64,000 nucleotides of DNA, from assembly GCF_030296595.1 (NCBI RefSeq), contig NZ_AP027731.1, forward strand, positions 62,001 to 126,000. Reading direction: 5' to 3'. The position numbers were made by a program, and so were the translations under genes. This DNA is from Naasia aerilata. Lineage in GTDB: Bacteria > Actinomycetota > Actinomycetes > Actinomycetales > Microbacteriaceae. The notes below the pieces were generated by a model. It searched no databases. It saw nothing but the letters and a program-made list of their open reading frames with translations, and was not told the DNA's origin. Of the stretch, positions 50,623 through 61,947 are shown piece by piece; the first letter of the stretch is position 1; each line of letters begins with the position of its first letter.

Positions 50623-51608
50623 GTGGAGAACGTCAACACCGACACGCCGAAGCCGGACTCTCCGGACGAGCCGGAGCTCCCTCGCGGCGTCGCGCTCGCC
50701 TGGGGGGTCGTGGCGAACCCGCAGCGCGGCCCCAAGCGCGAGCTGAGCGCCGAGCGGATCGTCGAGGTGGCGGCCGAGATCGCGGACGAGAGCGGGCTGG
50801 CCGGCGTCTCGATGTCCGCAGTGGCCGCCCGGCTCGGCTTCACCACGATGTCCCTGTACCGGTACGTGACCGCGAAGGAGGACCTGCTCCTCCTGCTGGG
50901 CGAGTACGGCATCGGCGTCCCGCCCGCGCGCATCACCGAGGCGCCCGACTGGCGGGAGGGGCTCCGCCGCTGGCACGCCGCGGTGACGGAGGTCTACTCC
51001 GCGCGGCCGTGGCTGCTCGACCTGCCCGTCGACGGCGCCCCGATCACGCCCAACAGCCTCGCCTGGCTCGAGTCGGCGCTCACCGTGCTCTCGCGCACTC
51101 CCCTGCCGCCCGCCGACCGCCTCAACGCGGCCATCCTGATGAGCGGTCAGGCCCGGTGGGAGGGCGTCGTGGCTCGGGGGTACACCGAGATCGCCGGTAC
51201 CGGGGTCACCCGGGCTGAGCGGGGGCGGCTCGAGGACTTCGTCTACGGCAGGCTGGCCGGACCCGACTTCTTCCCCATCCTCGCCGAGACGGTCGCGGCA
51301 TCGGGCATGGAGGACGAGCGGGAGTCCTTCCGCTTCGGCCTCGACCGGATCCTCGACGGGCTCGAGCTGCACATGCAGCGGATGACCGGCGACGCCCCCA
51401 GGCTCCCCGGCCTGCACCGGACGAGTCCTCCTACCCCCGCGACGAGGCCGTCCGCCGGGCCCGGCAGGTGCGACGGGAAGCGGAGAAGAGTCTGCGCGAG
51501 GCGATCAAGCGCGAGAAGGAGCTGGTCGCGAAGGCCCGGGAGCGCGAGGCCAAGGAACGCGAGCGGGAGACCAAGGAGCGCGAGCGCCAGGCGCGCGCCC
51601 GCGGCTGA
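50623..51608 (+). CDS. TetR family regulator with a charged C-terminal extension, one apparent frame break
   Basis: About 328 residues when repaired. The helix-turn-helix reads SAERIVEVAAEIADESGLAGVSMSAVAARLGFTTMSLYRYV (residues about 40-80), followed by a TetR_C-type ligand domain (YSARPWLLDLPVDGAPITPN). The break near 51400-51415 is in C runs; one added C gives PQAPRPAPDESSYPRDEA and then a Lys/Glu/Arg-rich helical tail of about 55 residues (REAEKSLREAIKREKELVAK), an unusual addition. The GTG at 50623 has no ribosome site and sits 4 bases from the operator, so the mRNA may be leaderless. It probably represses the divergent exporter. Confidence 0.82.
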
Positions 51609-51616
51609 GCCGCTCG

Positions 51617-51678
51617 CGCGGGTGCTGCGGACAATCCACGGCTGGCAGCGGGGTGGCGGATGTCCGCACGACCCGCGG
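51617..51678. terminator. Dyad between the convergent TetR and prmC genes
   Basis: GCGGGTGCTGCGGACAATCC (from 51618) and GGATGTCCGCACGACCCGC (51658-51676) are imperfect inverted copies in the 73-base convergent gap. A bidirectional, Rho-independent-like terminator without a clear T run is the simplest reading. Confidence 0.45.
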
Positions 51679-51681
51679 CAG

Positions 51682-52524
51682 CTAGGGGCGCGTCGCGGAG
51701 GTGGTGCGGGGGCGTCCGGTGAGGTCGGGGGTCGTGGCCGCGGCGCGCCAGCCGTCGGCCGCGAGCAGGGCGCGGATGTCCTCGCCCTGGAGTTCGCCGT
51801 GCTCGAGGACGAGGGTCCCTCCGGAGTGGAGCAGCCGCAGAGCCGTGCGGGACACGGCGCGGACGATGTCGAGGCCGTCCTCTCCTCCGTACAGCGCCGC
51901 GGGCGGGTCGTAGAGGCGCACCTCCGGATCGCGCGGGATGGCATCCGTCGGGATGTACGGCGGGTTGGAGACGACCACCGACACGCGTCCGTCGAGGTCG
52001 GGCAGCGCCTCGGCGAGGTCGGTGAACACCATGCGGGCGTTGGTCGCACCCGTGCGCCGGAGGTTCTCCCGTGCCCAGATGTACGCCTCGGTGGAGTTCT
52101 CCACGCCGATCACGCGGGCGTGCGGGACCTCGGTGGCGAGGGAGAGGGCGAGCGCGCCGCTTCCCGTGCCGAGGTCGACGGCGATGGGCTCGGCGGCCGC
52201 GACGGCGCGCAGGGCGTCGATCGCCACCTGGGCCACCTGCTCGGTCTCGGGCCGGGGCACGAAGACGCCGGGGCCCACGGCAAGCTCGAGCGTCCGGAAC
52301 GCAGCGACTCCGGTGAGGTGCTGCAGCGGCTCACGTGCGGCACGGCGCTCCACCAGCCGCGCGATGGCGTCCGCGGCGTCGGCCGGGAGGTAGGAGCCCG
52401 AGACGGCGAGGGCCTGCACGCGCCCCCGCGAGACCCCGAGCACATGCGCGACGAGGAGCTCCGCGTCGACGGACCCGGACGGCACACGCGCCCGCCCGAG
52501 CACCTGGACGGCGGCGCGAAGCAC
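51682..52524 (-). CDS. prmC: Release factor glutamine methyltransferase
   Basis: A 280-residue SAM-dependent enzyme that methylates the GGQ glutamine of release factors. Motifs are FVPRPETEQVAQ near residue 88, SAM-binding VDLGTGSGALALSLA near 116, and the substrate-recognising NPPY in VVSNPPYIPTDA near 186. The N-terminal helical domain has REPLQHLTGVAAF near 64. It follows prfA, its substrate gene, after a hairpin repeat. The GTG at 52524 is the first start after the repeat and fits the family length. Confidence 0.93.
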   Translation of the reverse strand: MLRAAVQVLGRARVPSGSVDAELLVAHVLGVSRGRVQALAVSGSYLPADAADAIARLVERRAAREPLQHLTGVAAFRTLELAVGPGVFVPRPETEQVAQVAIDALRAVAAAEPIAVDLGTGSGALALSLATEVPHARVIGVENSTEAYIWARENLRRTGATNARMVFTDLAEALPDLDGRVSVVVSNPPYIPTDAIPRDPEVRLYDPPAALYGGEDGLDIVRAVSRTALRLLHSGGTLVLEHGELQGEDIRALLAADGWRAAATTPDLTGRPRTTSATRP

Positions 52525-52534
52525 CTCCCCACCG

Positions 52535-52589
52535 AGCTGCCGACTTCTGCGGCAACTGGGCGCTGAGTTGCCGCAGAAGTGGGCAGGTC
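52535..52589. repeat. Dispersed hairpin repeat, family B, copy 2
   Basis: CTGCCGACTTCTGCGGCAACT pairs with AGTTGCCGCAGAAGTGGGCAG across GGGCGCTG. The right half repeats that of the element at 34671-34726. It begins in the last codon of prfA and ends 11 bases before prmC, in the position of an intercistronic terminator or attenuator. Confidence 0.75.
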
Positions 52590-53670
52590 AGGCATCGGTG
52601 GGAGCGAGGGCGGCGAGGCGGGCCTCCTCGTCCGCAGCGATCGCGGACTGCACGATCGGCTCGAGCGCGCCGTTCATCACCTGGTCCAGGTTGTACGCCT
52701 TGTAGCCCGTGCGGTGGTCCGCGATGCGGTTCTCGGGGAAGTTGTAGGTGCGGATCCGCTCCGACCTGTCGACCGTGCGGATCTGGCTGCGGCGGGCGGC
52801 GGAGGCCTCGGCGTCGGCCGCCTCCTGCTGCGCCGCGAGGATGCGGGCGCGGAGCACGCGCATGCCGGCCTCGCGATTCTGCAGCTGGCTCTTCTCGTTC
52901 TGCATCGACACGACGATGCCCGTCGGCAGGTGGGTGATGCGCACGGCCGAGTCGGTCGTGTTGACCGACTGCCCGCCGGGCCCGGACGACCGGAACACGT
53001 CGATCTTCAGGTCGTTCGGGTTGATCGCGACCTCTTCGGGCTCGTCGACCTCGGGGAAGACGAGGACTCCGGCGGCGGAGGTGTGGATGCGCCCCTGCGA
53101 CTCGGTCGCGGGCACGCGCTGGACGCGGTGCACGCCGCCCTCGTACTTGAGGTGCGCCCACACGCCCTGCGCCGGATCCGAGGAGCTGCCCTTGATCCCG
53201 ACCTGCACGTCCTTGTAGCCGCCGAGGTCGCTCTCGGTGCGGTCGAGCAGCTCGGTCTTCCACCCCTTCGCCTCGGCGTAGTGCAGGTACATGCGCAGGA
53301 GGTCCGCCGCGAACAGCGCCGACTCCTCGCCGCCCTCGCCGGCCTTGATCTCCATGATCACGTCGCGCCCGTCGTCGGGATCGCGCGGGATGAGGAGTCG
53401 GCGCAGCCGCTCCTCGGCCTCGGTGTGCCGCTCCTCGAGCCCCGGGATCTCCTCAGCGAAGGACGCGTCCTCCTGAGCGAGCTCGCGGGCGGCGGCGAGG
53501 TCGTCGCCGAGCTCGAGCCAGCTGCTGTGCGCGGCGACGATGCGGCTCAGCTCGGCGTACCGCCGGTTGACCCGCTTCGCCCGCGCTGCGTCGGCGTGCA
53601 GCGCAGGGTCCCCGAGCTGCTCCTGCAGTTGCTCGTGCTCGGCGATCAGACCGGCGACGGATTCGAAGAT
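52588..53670 (-). CDS. prfA: Peptide chain release factor 1, apparent AUC start
   Basis: A protein of 360 residues reading UAG and UAA stop codons. The N-terminal PCRF part begins [20 protein letters not shown]; the GGQ motif is in [20 protein letters not shown] near residue 230 and the family end [20 protein letters not shown] near 290. The codon where homologues have Met is ATC (53668-53670), and no ATG, GTG or TTG occurs in frame before 53361, deep inside the PCRF domain. The rho TGA lies in the same frame 3 bases upstream. Either RF1 is started at AUC, as infC is at AUU/AUC-type codons, or the G is a base error. Confidence 0.92.
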   Translation of the reverse strand: MFESVAGLIAEHEQLQEQLGDPALHADAARAKRVNRRYAELSRIVAAHSSWLELGDDLAAARELAQEDASFAEEIPGLEERHTEAEERLRRLLIPRDPDDGRDVIMEIKAGEGGEESALFAADLLRMYLHYAEAKGWKTELLDRTESDLGGYKDVQVGIKGSSSDPAQGVWAHLKYEGGVHRVQRVPATESQGRIHTSAAGVLVFPEVDEPEEVAINPNDLKIDVFRSSGPGGQSVNTTDSAVRITHLPTGIVVSMQNEKSQLQNREAGMRVLRARILAAQQEAADAEASAARRSQIRTVDRSERIRTYNFPENRIADHRTGYKAYNLDQVMNGALEPIVQSAIAADEEARLAALAPTDA

Positions 53671-53673
53671 GGC

Positions 53674-56151
53674 TCAGCCCTCGTGGTGGTGGCCGTTGCC
53701 GTTCGACGCGTGGCCGTTCGTCGCGGGCAGCGACTTCTGGATCTGCATGAGGAACTCGACGTTCGACTGCGTCTCCTTGAGCTTGCCGAGCACGACCTCG
53801 AGGGCCTGCTGGGTCTCGAGCCCGGCGAGCGCGCGGCGCAGCTTCCAGGTCACCTTGACCTCGTCGGCGCCCATCAGCATCTCCTCGCGGCGGGTGCCGG
53901 AGGCGCTGACGTCGACGGCGGGGAAGATCCGCTTGTCGGCGAGCGAGCGGGAGAGCCGGAGCTCCATGTTCCCGGTGCCCTTGAACTCCTCGAAGATGAC
54001 CTCGTCCATCTTGGAGCCGGTCTCGACGAGCGCCGTGGCGAGGATCGTCAGGGAGCCGCCGTTCTCGATGTTGCGCGCGGCGCCGAAGAACCGCTTCGGC
54101 GGGTACAGGGCGGCCGAGTCGACGCCACCGGACAGGATGCGGCCCGACGGCGGCGCGGTGATGTTGTACGCGCGGCCCAGGCGGGTGATCGAGTCGAGCA
54201 GCACGACCACGTCGTAGCCGAGCTCCACCAGGCGCTTCGCACGCTCGATGGCGAGCTCGGCGACCGTGGTGTGATCCTCGGCGGGCCGGTCGAAGGTGGA
54301 GGCGATGACCTCGCCCTTCACCGTGCGCTGCATGTCGGTGACCTCCTCGGGGCGCTCGTCGACGAGCACGACCATGAGGTGGACCTCGGGGTTGTTCTTC
54401 GCGATCGCGCCGGCGATGGCCTGCAGGATCAGCGTCTTGCCGGCCTTCGGCGGCGAGACGATGAGCCCTCGCTGGCCCTTGCCGATCGGCGCGACGAGGT
54501 CGATGATCCGGGTGGACAGCTTGGCCGGGTCGCTCTCGAGCCGCAGGCGCTCCTGCGGGTAGAGCGGGGTCAGCTTGCCGAACTCGACGCGGTTCGCGGC
54601 CTCGTCGACGGGCAGCCCGTTGACGGAGTCGATCTTGACGATCGCGTTGTACTTCTGGCGGCCGGCCTCGCCGTCGCGCGGCTGGCGGATGGCGCCGACC
54701 ACGGCGTCACCCTTGCGCAGGTTGTACTTCTTCACCTGGCCGAGCGAGACGTAGACGTCGCTCGCACCGGGGAGGTACCCCGTGGTGCGCACGAACGCGT
54801 AGTTGTCGAGGACGTCGAGGATGCCCGCGACGGGGATGAGGACGTCGTCCTCGCTGATCTCGGGCTCGAAGTCGTCGCCGATCGGGCCGCGGCGCTTGCG
54901 GTCGCGGTAGCGGCTGCGGCCGCCGCGCTCGCCGTCCTGGCGGTCGCCCTGCTGGCCGTTCTGGCCGCGGTCGCCCTGATCGAGGCTCTGGCCGCGGTCG
55001 CCCTGCTGCTGGCGGTCACCCTGCTGCTGACGATCGCCCTGCTGCTGGCGGTCGCCCTGCTGACGGTCGCCCTGCTTGCGGTCGCCCTGCTGCTGGCCGT
55101 TCTGGCCACGCTCGGCCTGCTGGCCGTTCTGGCCACGGTCGCCCTGCTGGCCGTTCTGGCCGCGGTCGCCCTGCTGCCGGTCGCCCTGCTGACGGTCGCG
55201 CCCGCGCCCACGGCGGCCCGACCGGCCGGTGGACTCGGCCGGGGCCTCGCCCTCCTCGGTCGTCGAATCCGTGTCGGAGTCGGAACCCTCGGCGGCGTCG
55301 CCATCGGGGTGCTGGCCGTCGTGCTGGCCCTCGGACGGCGCCTGCTCGGGGTGAGCCTCGGCGGCGGAGGCCTCGAGGTCCTCGGTGATGCCGGTCACGC
55401 CGCGGTTCACGTGGTCGACGGCGCTCTTCGGCTCGGAGGTCTCCTCCTGGACGACGGCGGGGCTCTCCGCGTCGGCGGCGGGCTCGGTCGTCTTCGGCGC
55501 CTGCGCGACATCGGCGCTCGTGGCACGGCGTCCGCGGCGGCGCGGTGCGGGGGCCGCCTCGGCCTCCGGGGCGCTGGTCTCGACGGCGGGGATGCTCACG
55601 GGCTGGTCCTGCTCGGGCGCGTCGGCCGGCGTCTGCTCGGTCGCGCCGAGCTCCTCGGCGGGCGCCTCGTCGGCGACCGGCGCGACGGAGTCGGCCGGTG
55701 CCGCTGCCGCATCGGGCGTGGTGGCGTCGACGGCGTCCGCTGCCACGGCGTCGGCGCCGTGGGTGTCTGCGGCCTCGGCCTCGGGGGCGTCCGGCGCGAG
55801 CTCCGTCACGTCGGTGCCCTCGGCGCTCGGCGCGTCGGTGTCGATCGCCTCCGCACCCTGTGCGTCTGCGTCAGTCGCCTCCGCACCCTGTGCGTCTGCG
55901 TCAGTCGCCTCCGCACCCTGTGCGTCGGTGCTCACTGCCTCCGCACTCTGTGCGTCGGTGTCCACTGCCTCCGCACTCTGTGCGTCGGTGCCGGTGTCGG
56001 CTTGTGCGTCTGAGATTGCTGCCACGAGTTCTCCCTTTCGGAGTCTGGCTGCGTTCTTGATGCCGAGCGCGGCGGCGATCGCCTGAAGTTCCGCGAGGCG
56101 CAGGGCCGTCAGCGGGGCCGCAGGCGCGGCGCTGATGTCGACATCAGTCAC
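53674..56151 (-). CDS. rho: Transcription termination factor Rho with a long disordered N-terminal insert
   Basis: An 825-residue Rho, about twice the E. coli length. After the N-terminal helical piece (LRLAELQAIAAALGIKNAARLRKGELVAAI, residues 14-43) comes about 370 residues of Ala/Asp/Glu-rich repeats and then Gln/Gly/Asp/Arg-rich repeats. The conserved part starts near residue 420 (ILDVLDNYAFVRTTGYLPG), with Walker A VSPPKAGKTLILQ and the Q/R-loop regions SITRLGRAYN and PKRFFGAARN. The GTG at 56151 has AAGGA about 11 bases upstream. Large charged inserts are known in high-GC actinobacterial Rho and add RNA binding; the ring helicase part is complete. Confidence 0.96.
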   Translation of the reverse strand: MTDVDISAAPAAPLTALRLAELQAIAAALGIKNAARLRKGELVAAISDAQADTGTDAQSAEAVDTDAQSAEAVSTDAQGAEATDADAQGAEATDADAQGAEAIDTDAPSAEGTDVTELAPDAPEAEAADTHGADAVAADAVDATTPDAAAAPADSVAPVADEAPAEELGATEQTPADAPEQDQPVSIPAVETSAPEAEAAPAPRRRGRRATSADVAQAPKTTEPAADAESPAVVQEETSEPKSAVDHVNRGVTGITEDLEASAAEAHPEQAPSEGQHDGQHPDGDAAEGSDSDTDSTTEEGEAPAESTGRSGRRGRGRDRQQGDRQQGDRGQNGQQGDRGQNGQQAERGQNGQQQGDRKQGDRQQGDRQQQGDRQQQGDRQQQGDRGQSLDQGDRGQNGQQGDRQDGERGGRSRYRDRKRRGPIGDDFEPEISEDDVLIPVAGILDVLDNYAFVRTTGYLPGASDVYVSLGQVKKYNLRKGDAVVGAIRQPRDGEAGRQKYNAIVKIDSVNGLPVDEAANRVEFGKLTPLYPQERLRLESDPAKLSTRIIDLVAPIGKGQRGLIVSPPKAGKTLILQAIAGAIAKNNPEVHLMVVLVDERPEEVTDMQRTVKGEVIASTFDRPAEDHTTVAELAIERAKRLVELGYDVVVLLDSITRLGRAYNITAPPSGRILSGGVDSAALYPPKRFFGAARNIENGGSLTILATALVETGSKMDEVIFEEFKGTGNMELRLSRSLADKRIFPAVDVSASGTRREEMLMGADEVKVTWKLRRALAGLETQQALEVVLGKLKETQSNVEFLMQIQKSLPATNGHASNGNGHHHEG
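54895..55205. repeat. Gln/Gly/Asp/Arg codon repeats inside rho
   Basis: This part of rho codes for a low-complexity segment built from units such as QQGDR, QQQGDR and GQNGQQGDR, about twelve units in all. At DNA level it is an array of short GTCGCCCTGCTG-like repeats. It is basic/polar and disordered, and ends in an RG/RY-rich patch suited to RNA contact. Confidence 0.85.
55831..55980. repeat. 30-bp tandem repeat inside rho, five copies
   Basis: Five 30-base units (55831, 55861, 55891, 55921, 55951) of the form TGCGTCNGNG...GCCTCCGCAC(C/T)CTG encode ten-residue repeats like QGAEATDADA. Two units (55861 and 55891) are identical, which suggests recent expansion; the outer ones have diverged. 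The product is a strongly acidic disordered stretch. Confidence 0.88.
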
Positions 56152-56173
56152 GAAGAAGGTTTCCTTGGTCCCA

Positions 56174-56219
56174 AGACCGGGTCCTCCGCACGGCATTGCA
56201 CCTGCGGACCCGGGGGTCT
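56174..56219. terminator. Hairpin between thrB and rho (terminator or rho leader)
   Basis: AGACCGGGTCCTCCGCA and TGCGGACCCGGGGGTCT form a strong imperfect stem in the 127 bases between the thrB stop and the rho start. There is no T run after it. It can end the threonine transcript, or serve as part of the rho leader, whose autoregulation is common. Confidence 0.45.
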
Positions 56220-56278
56220 GAATTCTCGTCCGGTGATTCGGATCCGGTCCCCGTCGGAGACCGGCCGTGATCCGCGCG

Positions 56279-58309
<2,031 letters not shown>

Positions 58310-58313
<4 letters not shown>

Positions 58314-59631
58314 TCCCCTTCGATTCGGAGGACGGACAGGACGGCGACCACGGCATCGACGGCGCCCAGCGCCGCGACAGTCGCGGAGAGGGCGGCCTCC
58401 GTCGCCGAGTGGGTGCCGATGACCAGGGTAGCGGTGCCCTCCACGTCGTCCCCGTGCGGGAAGGGGATGGACTGCTCCACCGTCTCGACGCTCACGCCGT
58501 TCTCGCTGAAGATTCCGGCGATGGCGGCCAGCACGCCGGGACGATCCTGCACCGAGAGGGTCACGCGGTACTGGGTCGTGACGCTGCCGATGTCGAGCAC
58601 GGGCAGGTCCGCCGACGCCGACTCGGCGACGCCGGGTCCGCCTGCGACGTGCCGGCGGGCGGCGGAGACGAGGTCGCCGAGCACGGCCGAGGCCGTCTCC
58701 ACTCCCCGGCGCCCGCGCCGTAGAACATGAGGTTGCCGGCCGCCTCGGCCTCGACGAAGACCGCGTTATTCGCGCCGCGCACGGCGGCGAGGGGATGCTC
58801 GCGCGAGACGAGTGCGGGATAGACGCGCGCGCTGACGCCCTCCATCCCGGTCGCCGGGTCGAGCAGGCGCTCGCAGATCGCGAGGAGCTTGACGACGTAG
58901 CCGGCCTTCCGCGCGCTCTCCACGTCGTCGAGGGTGATCCCGGCGATGCCCTCGCGGTAGACCGCCTCGACGGGCACGCGGGTGTGGAACGCGAGGCTCG
59001 CGAGGATGGCGGCCTTCTGCGCCGCGTCGTAGCCCTCGATGTCGCCGCTCGGGTCGGCCTCCGCGTAGCCCAGCCGGCGCGCCGCGGCGAGGGCCGTGGC
59101 GAAGTCCTCCCCTGCGGAGTCCATCCGGTCGAGCACGAAGTTGGTCGTCCCGTTGACGATGCCGAGGATCCGCTCCACCCGGTCGCCGGCGAGGCTGTCG
59201 CGGAGGGGCCGGATGATCGGGATGGCGCCGCCGACCGCGGCCTCGTAGTAGAGCTGCGCCCCGACCTGCTCGGCGAGGTCGAACAGCTCCTGACCGTGGT
59301 TCGCGAGCAGCGCCTTGTTGCCGGTGATGACGTCCGCTCCCGACCCGAGCGCGAGCAGGATGTACTCCCGGGCCGGCTCGATGCCGCCCATCAGCTCGAT
59401 GACGATGTCGGCGCCGAGGATGAGCTCGCGGGCGTCGGTCGTGAGCAGCTCGCGCGGGATGCGCTCGGGCCGCGGAGCGTCGAGGTCGCGCACCGCGATC
59501 CCGGCGAGGGTGAGCCGGGCGCCCGCGCGGGCGGCCAGCTCGTCGCCGTGCTGGAGCAGGAGGGATGCCACCTGCCCGCCGACGGAGCCGGCGCCGAGCA
59601 GGGCGATGGACAGGGTCCGGTACTCGATCAC
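58310..59631 (-). CDS. hom: Homoserine dehydrogenase with ACT domain, one apparent frame break
   Basis: About 440 residues when repaired. The NADP-binding N-terminus is [19 protein letters not shown], the catalytic part has [11 protein letters not shown] near residue 102, [11 protein letters not shown] near 125 and [10 protein letters not shown] near 158, and the C-terminal ACT domain ([32 protein letters not shown]) is the site of threonine feedback. The break near 58705 is in CCCC; one added base gives [17 protein letters not shown]. The GTG overlaps the lysA stop. Confidence 0.94.
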
Positions 59632-61046
59632 GCGGGAACCTCCGAGACGGGCTGGGCCTCGGCGTCACGGCTCAGCAGGTCCGCGATGCTCTCGCCGCGG
59701 ACCAGGAGCCGCGCGGCCCCGTCGCGCACCGCGACGACGGGCGGGCGGCCGAGGTGGTTGTAGTTGCTCGCGAGCGACCAGCAGTACGCGCCGGTGGCCG
59801 GCACGGCGAGCAGGTCGCCCGGGCGGATGTCGCCGGGCAGGTACTCCGCGTTGACGACGATGTCCCCGCTCTCGCAGTGCTTGCCCGCCACGCGCACGAG
59901 CACGGGCTCCTCGGCCGAGACGCGCGACGCGATGCGCGCCGAGTACTCGGCGCCGTACAGCTCGGGCCGCGGGTTGTCGCTCATGCCGCCGTCGACGCTC
60001 ACATAGCGGCGGACAGCGGCGCCGCCCTCCCGCTCCACGCGGACATCCTTGATCGTGCCCACCTCGTAGAGGGTGACGCCGGCCGGACCGATGATCGATC
60101 GGCCCGGCTCGATGGCCATGTTCGGGATCGGGATGCCGAGGCGCGTGCACTCGGCCTCGACGACCGCGGCCATCTGCGCGGCCAGCGCGCCGACGGGGGC
60201 CGGGTCGTCGGCGACCGTATAGGCGATCCCGAAGCCGCCGCCGAGGTTGAGGCTCGGCACCGGGCCGCCCTCCAGGAGCTCCTTCTGCACCGCGAGCAGC
60301 CGGGCCGCGGCCTCCTCGAAGCCGCCCGTCTCGAAGATCTGCGACCCGATGTGCGAGTGCAGGCCGAGGAACTCCAGGGACGGCTGGGCACGGATCGCGG
60401 CGACGACCGCGGGCACATCGGCGAGCGGGATGCCGAACTTCTGGTCCTCGCGGGCGGTCGCGAGGTACTCGTGCGTCGACGCGTGCACGCCGCTGTTGAC
60501 GCGGAGCCGGACGGGCTGCCTCGACCCGCGCTCGGCAGCGATCGCCGCGACGCGCTCGAGCTCGTACACGCTGTCGAGGACGAGGCCGCCGACCCCCGCG
60601 TCGACGATCGCCTCCAGCTCGGCGTTCGACTTGTTGTTGCCGTGGTAGCCGATCCGGGCGGGGTCGAAGCCCGCGGCCAGCGCGACCGCGAACTCTCCGT
60701 CGCTGCAGACGTCGAGGTTCAGCCCGAGCTCCGCCATCCATCGGGCCACGCCGACCGAGAGGAACGCCTTGCCGGCGTAGTAGACGCTCACGGACGCCCC
60801 GATCCGGCCGAACTCCCGGCGGAACGCGTCGAGGATGAGGGCCGCGCGGCGGCGTGCGTCCTCCTCGTCGACGACGTACAGCGGGGTGCCGTACTGGCGC
60901 ACGAGGTCGGTCGCCGAGACGCCCGCGAGCACGAGCTCCCCGTCCCGCCGGGTCGCCCCTGATGGCCAGACGGCCCGTGCGAGCGCGTTGGCGTCGTCGG
61001 GCACGGGCAGCCACTCGGGTGCGAGCGGATTGGCGGTGCTGGTCAC
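59628..61046 (-). CDS. lysA: Diaminopimelate decarboxylase
   Basis: A 472-residue PLP enzyme making lysine from meso-diaminopimelate. The PLP lysine lies in VYYAGKAFLS near residue 88, HSHIGSQI near 228, the Gly-rich loop LNLGGGFGIAY near 268, EPGRSIIGPAG near 315 and the catalytic Cys in GKHCESGD near 384. The frame is intact. It lies between argS/DUF2993 and hom, the usual actinobacterial order. Confidence 0.97.
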   Translation of the reverse strand: MTSTANPLAPEWLPVPDDANALARAVWPSGATRRDGELVLAGVSATDLVRQYGTPLYVVDEEDARRRAALILDAFRREFGRIGASVSVYYAGKAFLSVGVARWMAELGLNLDVCSDGEFAVALAAGFDPARIGYHGNNKSNAELEAIVDAGVGGLVLDSVYELERVAAIAAERGSRQPVRLRVNSGVHASTHEYLATAREDQKFGIPLADVPAVVAAIRAQPSLEFLGLHSHIGSQIFETGGFEEAAARLLAVQKELLEGGPVPSLNLGGGFGIAYTVADDPAPVGALAAQMAAVVEAECTRLGIPIPNMAIEPGRSIIGPAGVTLYEVGTIKDVRVEREGGAAVRRYVSVDGGMSDNPRPELYGAEYSARIASRVSAEEPVLVRVAGKHCESGDIVVNAEYLPGDIRPGDLLAVPATGAYCWSLASNYNHLGRPPVVAVRDGAARLLVRGESIADLLSRDAEAQPVSEVPA

Positions 61047-61155
61047 GTAGGTCTCCGGAGTGGATCTGCGGAGGCGAGCGGACCCGGATTGGTCCCTGAA
61101 GCCGGTGAAAGTCGCGGACGAGCCTATCGAACGGCGGCCGCGCCCCGGCGCACCC

Positions 61156-61947
61156 TCACGAGCACGAGCCGGTGCGGGAGAGGGCGTCGGAGGTCAGCAG
61201 CACGTCCCGGCCCGAGAGGGAGACGCGGGCGCTGCCGTCGCCGACGAGGAGCGAGTCGATCGCGATGGCCTCGGGCAGGTACTGGGCGACGCAGACGGAG
61301 ATCCCGTCCGGCGCGACGCGCTCGAGCAGCGCGGTCGCGTCGAGATCGACGCCGCCGCTGCGGACCGCGGCCGACTGCGGGGCCAGGTCCAGGCGCCCTG
61401 CGCTGAGGGACGGCCGGGCCGTGAGCACGTACTGCACGGTCGCCCCGAACAGCTGGGTCTCGTCGGTGTACTCCACGGCTCCGCCGGTGAGCGCAACATC
61501 GCCGGGGTACCCCTGTCCCTTCAGCACCGCCTGGACCGCGCGCTCGTCGAGCACCGCACCCCCGGTGAGCCGCTCGACCCGCTTCGACGTGTCGACGGGG
61601 ACCCCGTGCAGCTGCACGTTCGCCGTCACCGGGACGCCCTGGACCGTCAGGTCGTCGGAGCTGAGGTCGACCTCGTCCATCCATCCGCTCAGGTACTGGA
61701 CGAGGAGGAAGACGCCGCGGATGCGCACGTGGACGTCGCCCTCGACGCCGGCGGGGAGGCTCTCCTCCACCTTGTTCGCGATGTACTCCTCGGCGACCGC
61801 TCGACCCGCGATGTTGAGGACCACGAGCAGGGTCGCGACGATCACCACCAGGACCAGCGGGACGATGATCCACAGCCGCCGTCGGTGCTTGCGCGGTGCG
61901 TCCCGGTAGCGGAGCGCGCGCAGGGTGGGCTCCGAGCCGATCGTCAC
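61156..61947 (-). CDS. DUF2993 (LmeA-like) membrane-anchored protein
   Basis: A 263-residue protein with one N-terminal helix ([24 protein letters not shown], residues about 25-48) and an outside domain of the DUF2993 type ([23 protein letters not shown]...[26 protein letters not shown]). In mycobacteria a member (LmeA) supports mannan elongation; here the function is open. The GTG at 61947 overlaps the argS stop, so it is co-translated with argS. The 109 bases between it and lysA hold nothing I can name. Confidence 0.8.
   Translation of the reverse strand: MTIGSEPTLRALRYRDAPRKHRRRLWIIVPLVLVVIVATLLVVLNIAGRAVAEEYIANKVEESLPAGVEGDVHVRIRGVFLLVQYLSGWMDEVDLSSDDLTVQGVPVTANVQLHGVPVDTSKRVERLTGGAVLDERAVQAVLKGQGYPGDVALTGGAVEYTDETQLFGATVQYVLTARPSLSAGRLDLAPQSAAVRSGGVDLDATALLERVAPDGISVCVAQYLPEAIAIDSLLVGDGSARVSLSGRDVLLTSDALSRTGSCS

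Noticed and set aside
51431-51634. A 67-codon minus-strand Ser/Arg-rich frame
   Set aside because: It is the mirror of the Lys/Glu/Arg-rich tail of the TetR gene.
52579-56013. A 1144-codon open frame on the plus strand opposite prfA and rho
   Set aside because: It is antisense to two certain genes, is built of Leu/Val/Ala-rich repeats that mirror the Gln/Gly and Ala/Asp codons of rho, and shows no recognisable domain. Long antisense frames are expected at this GC content.
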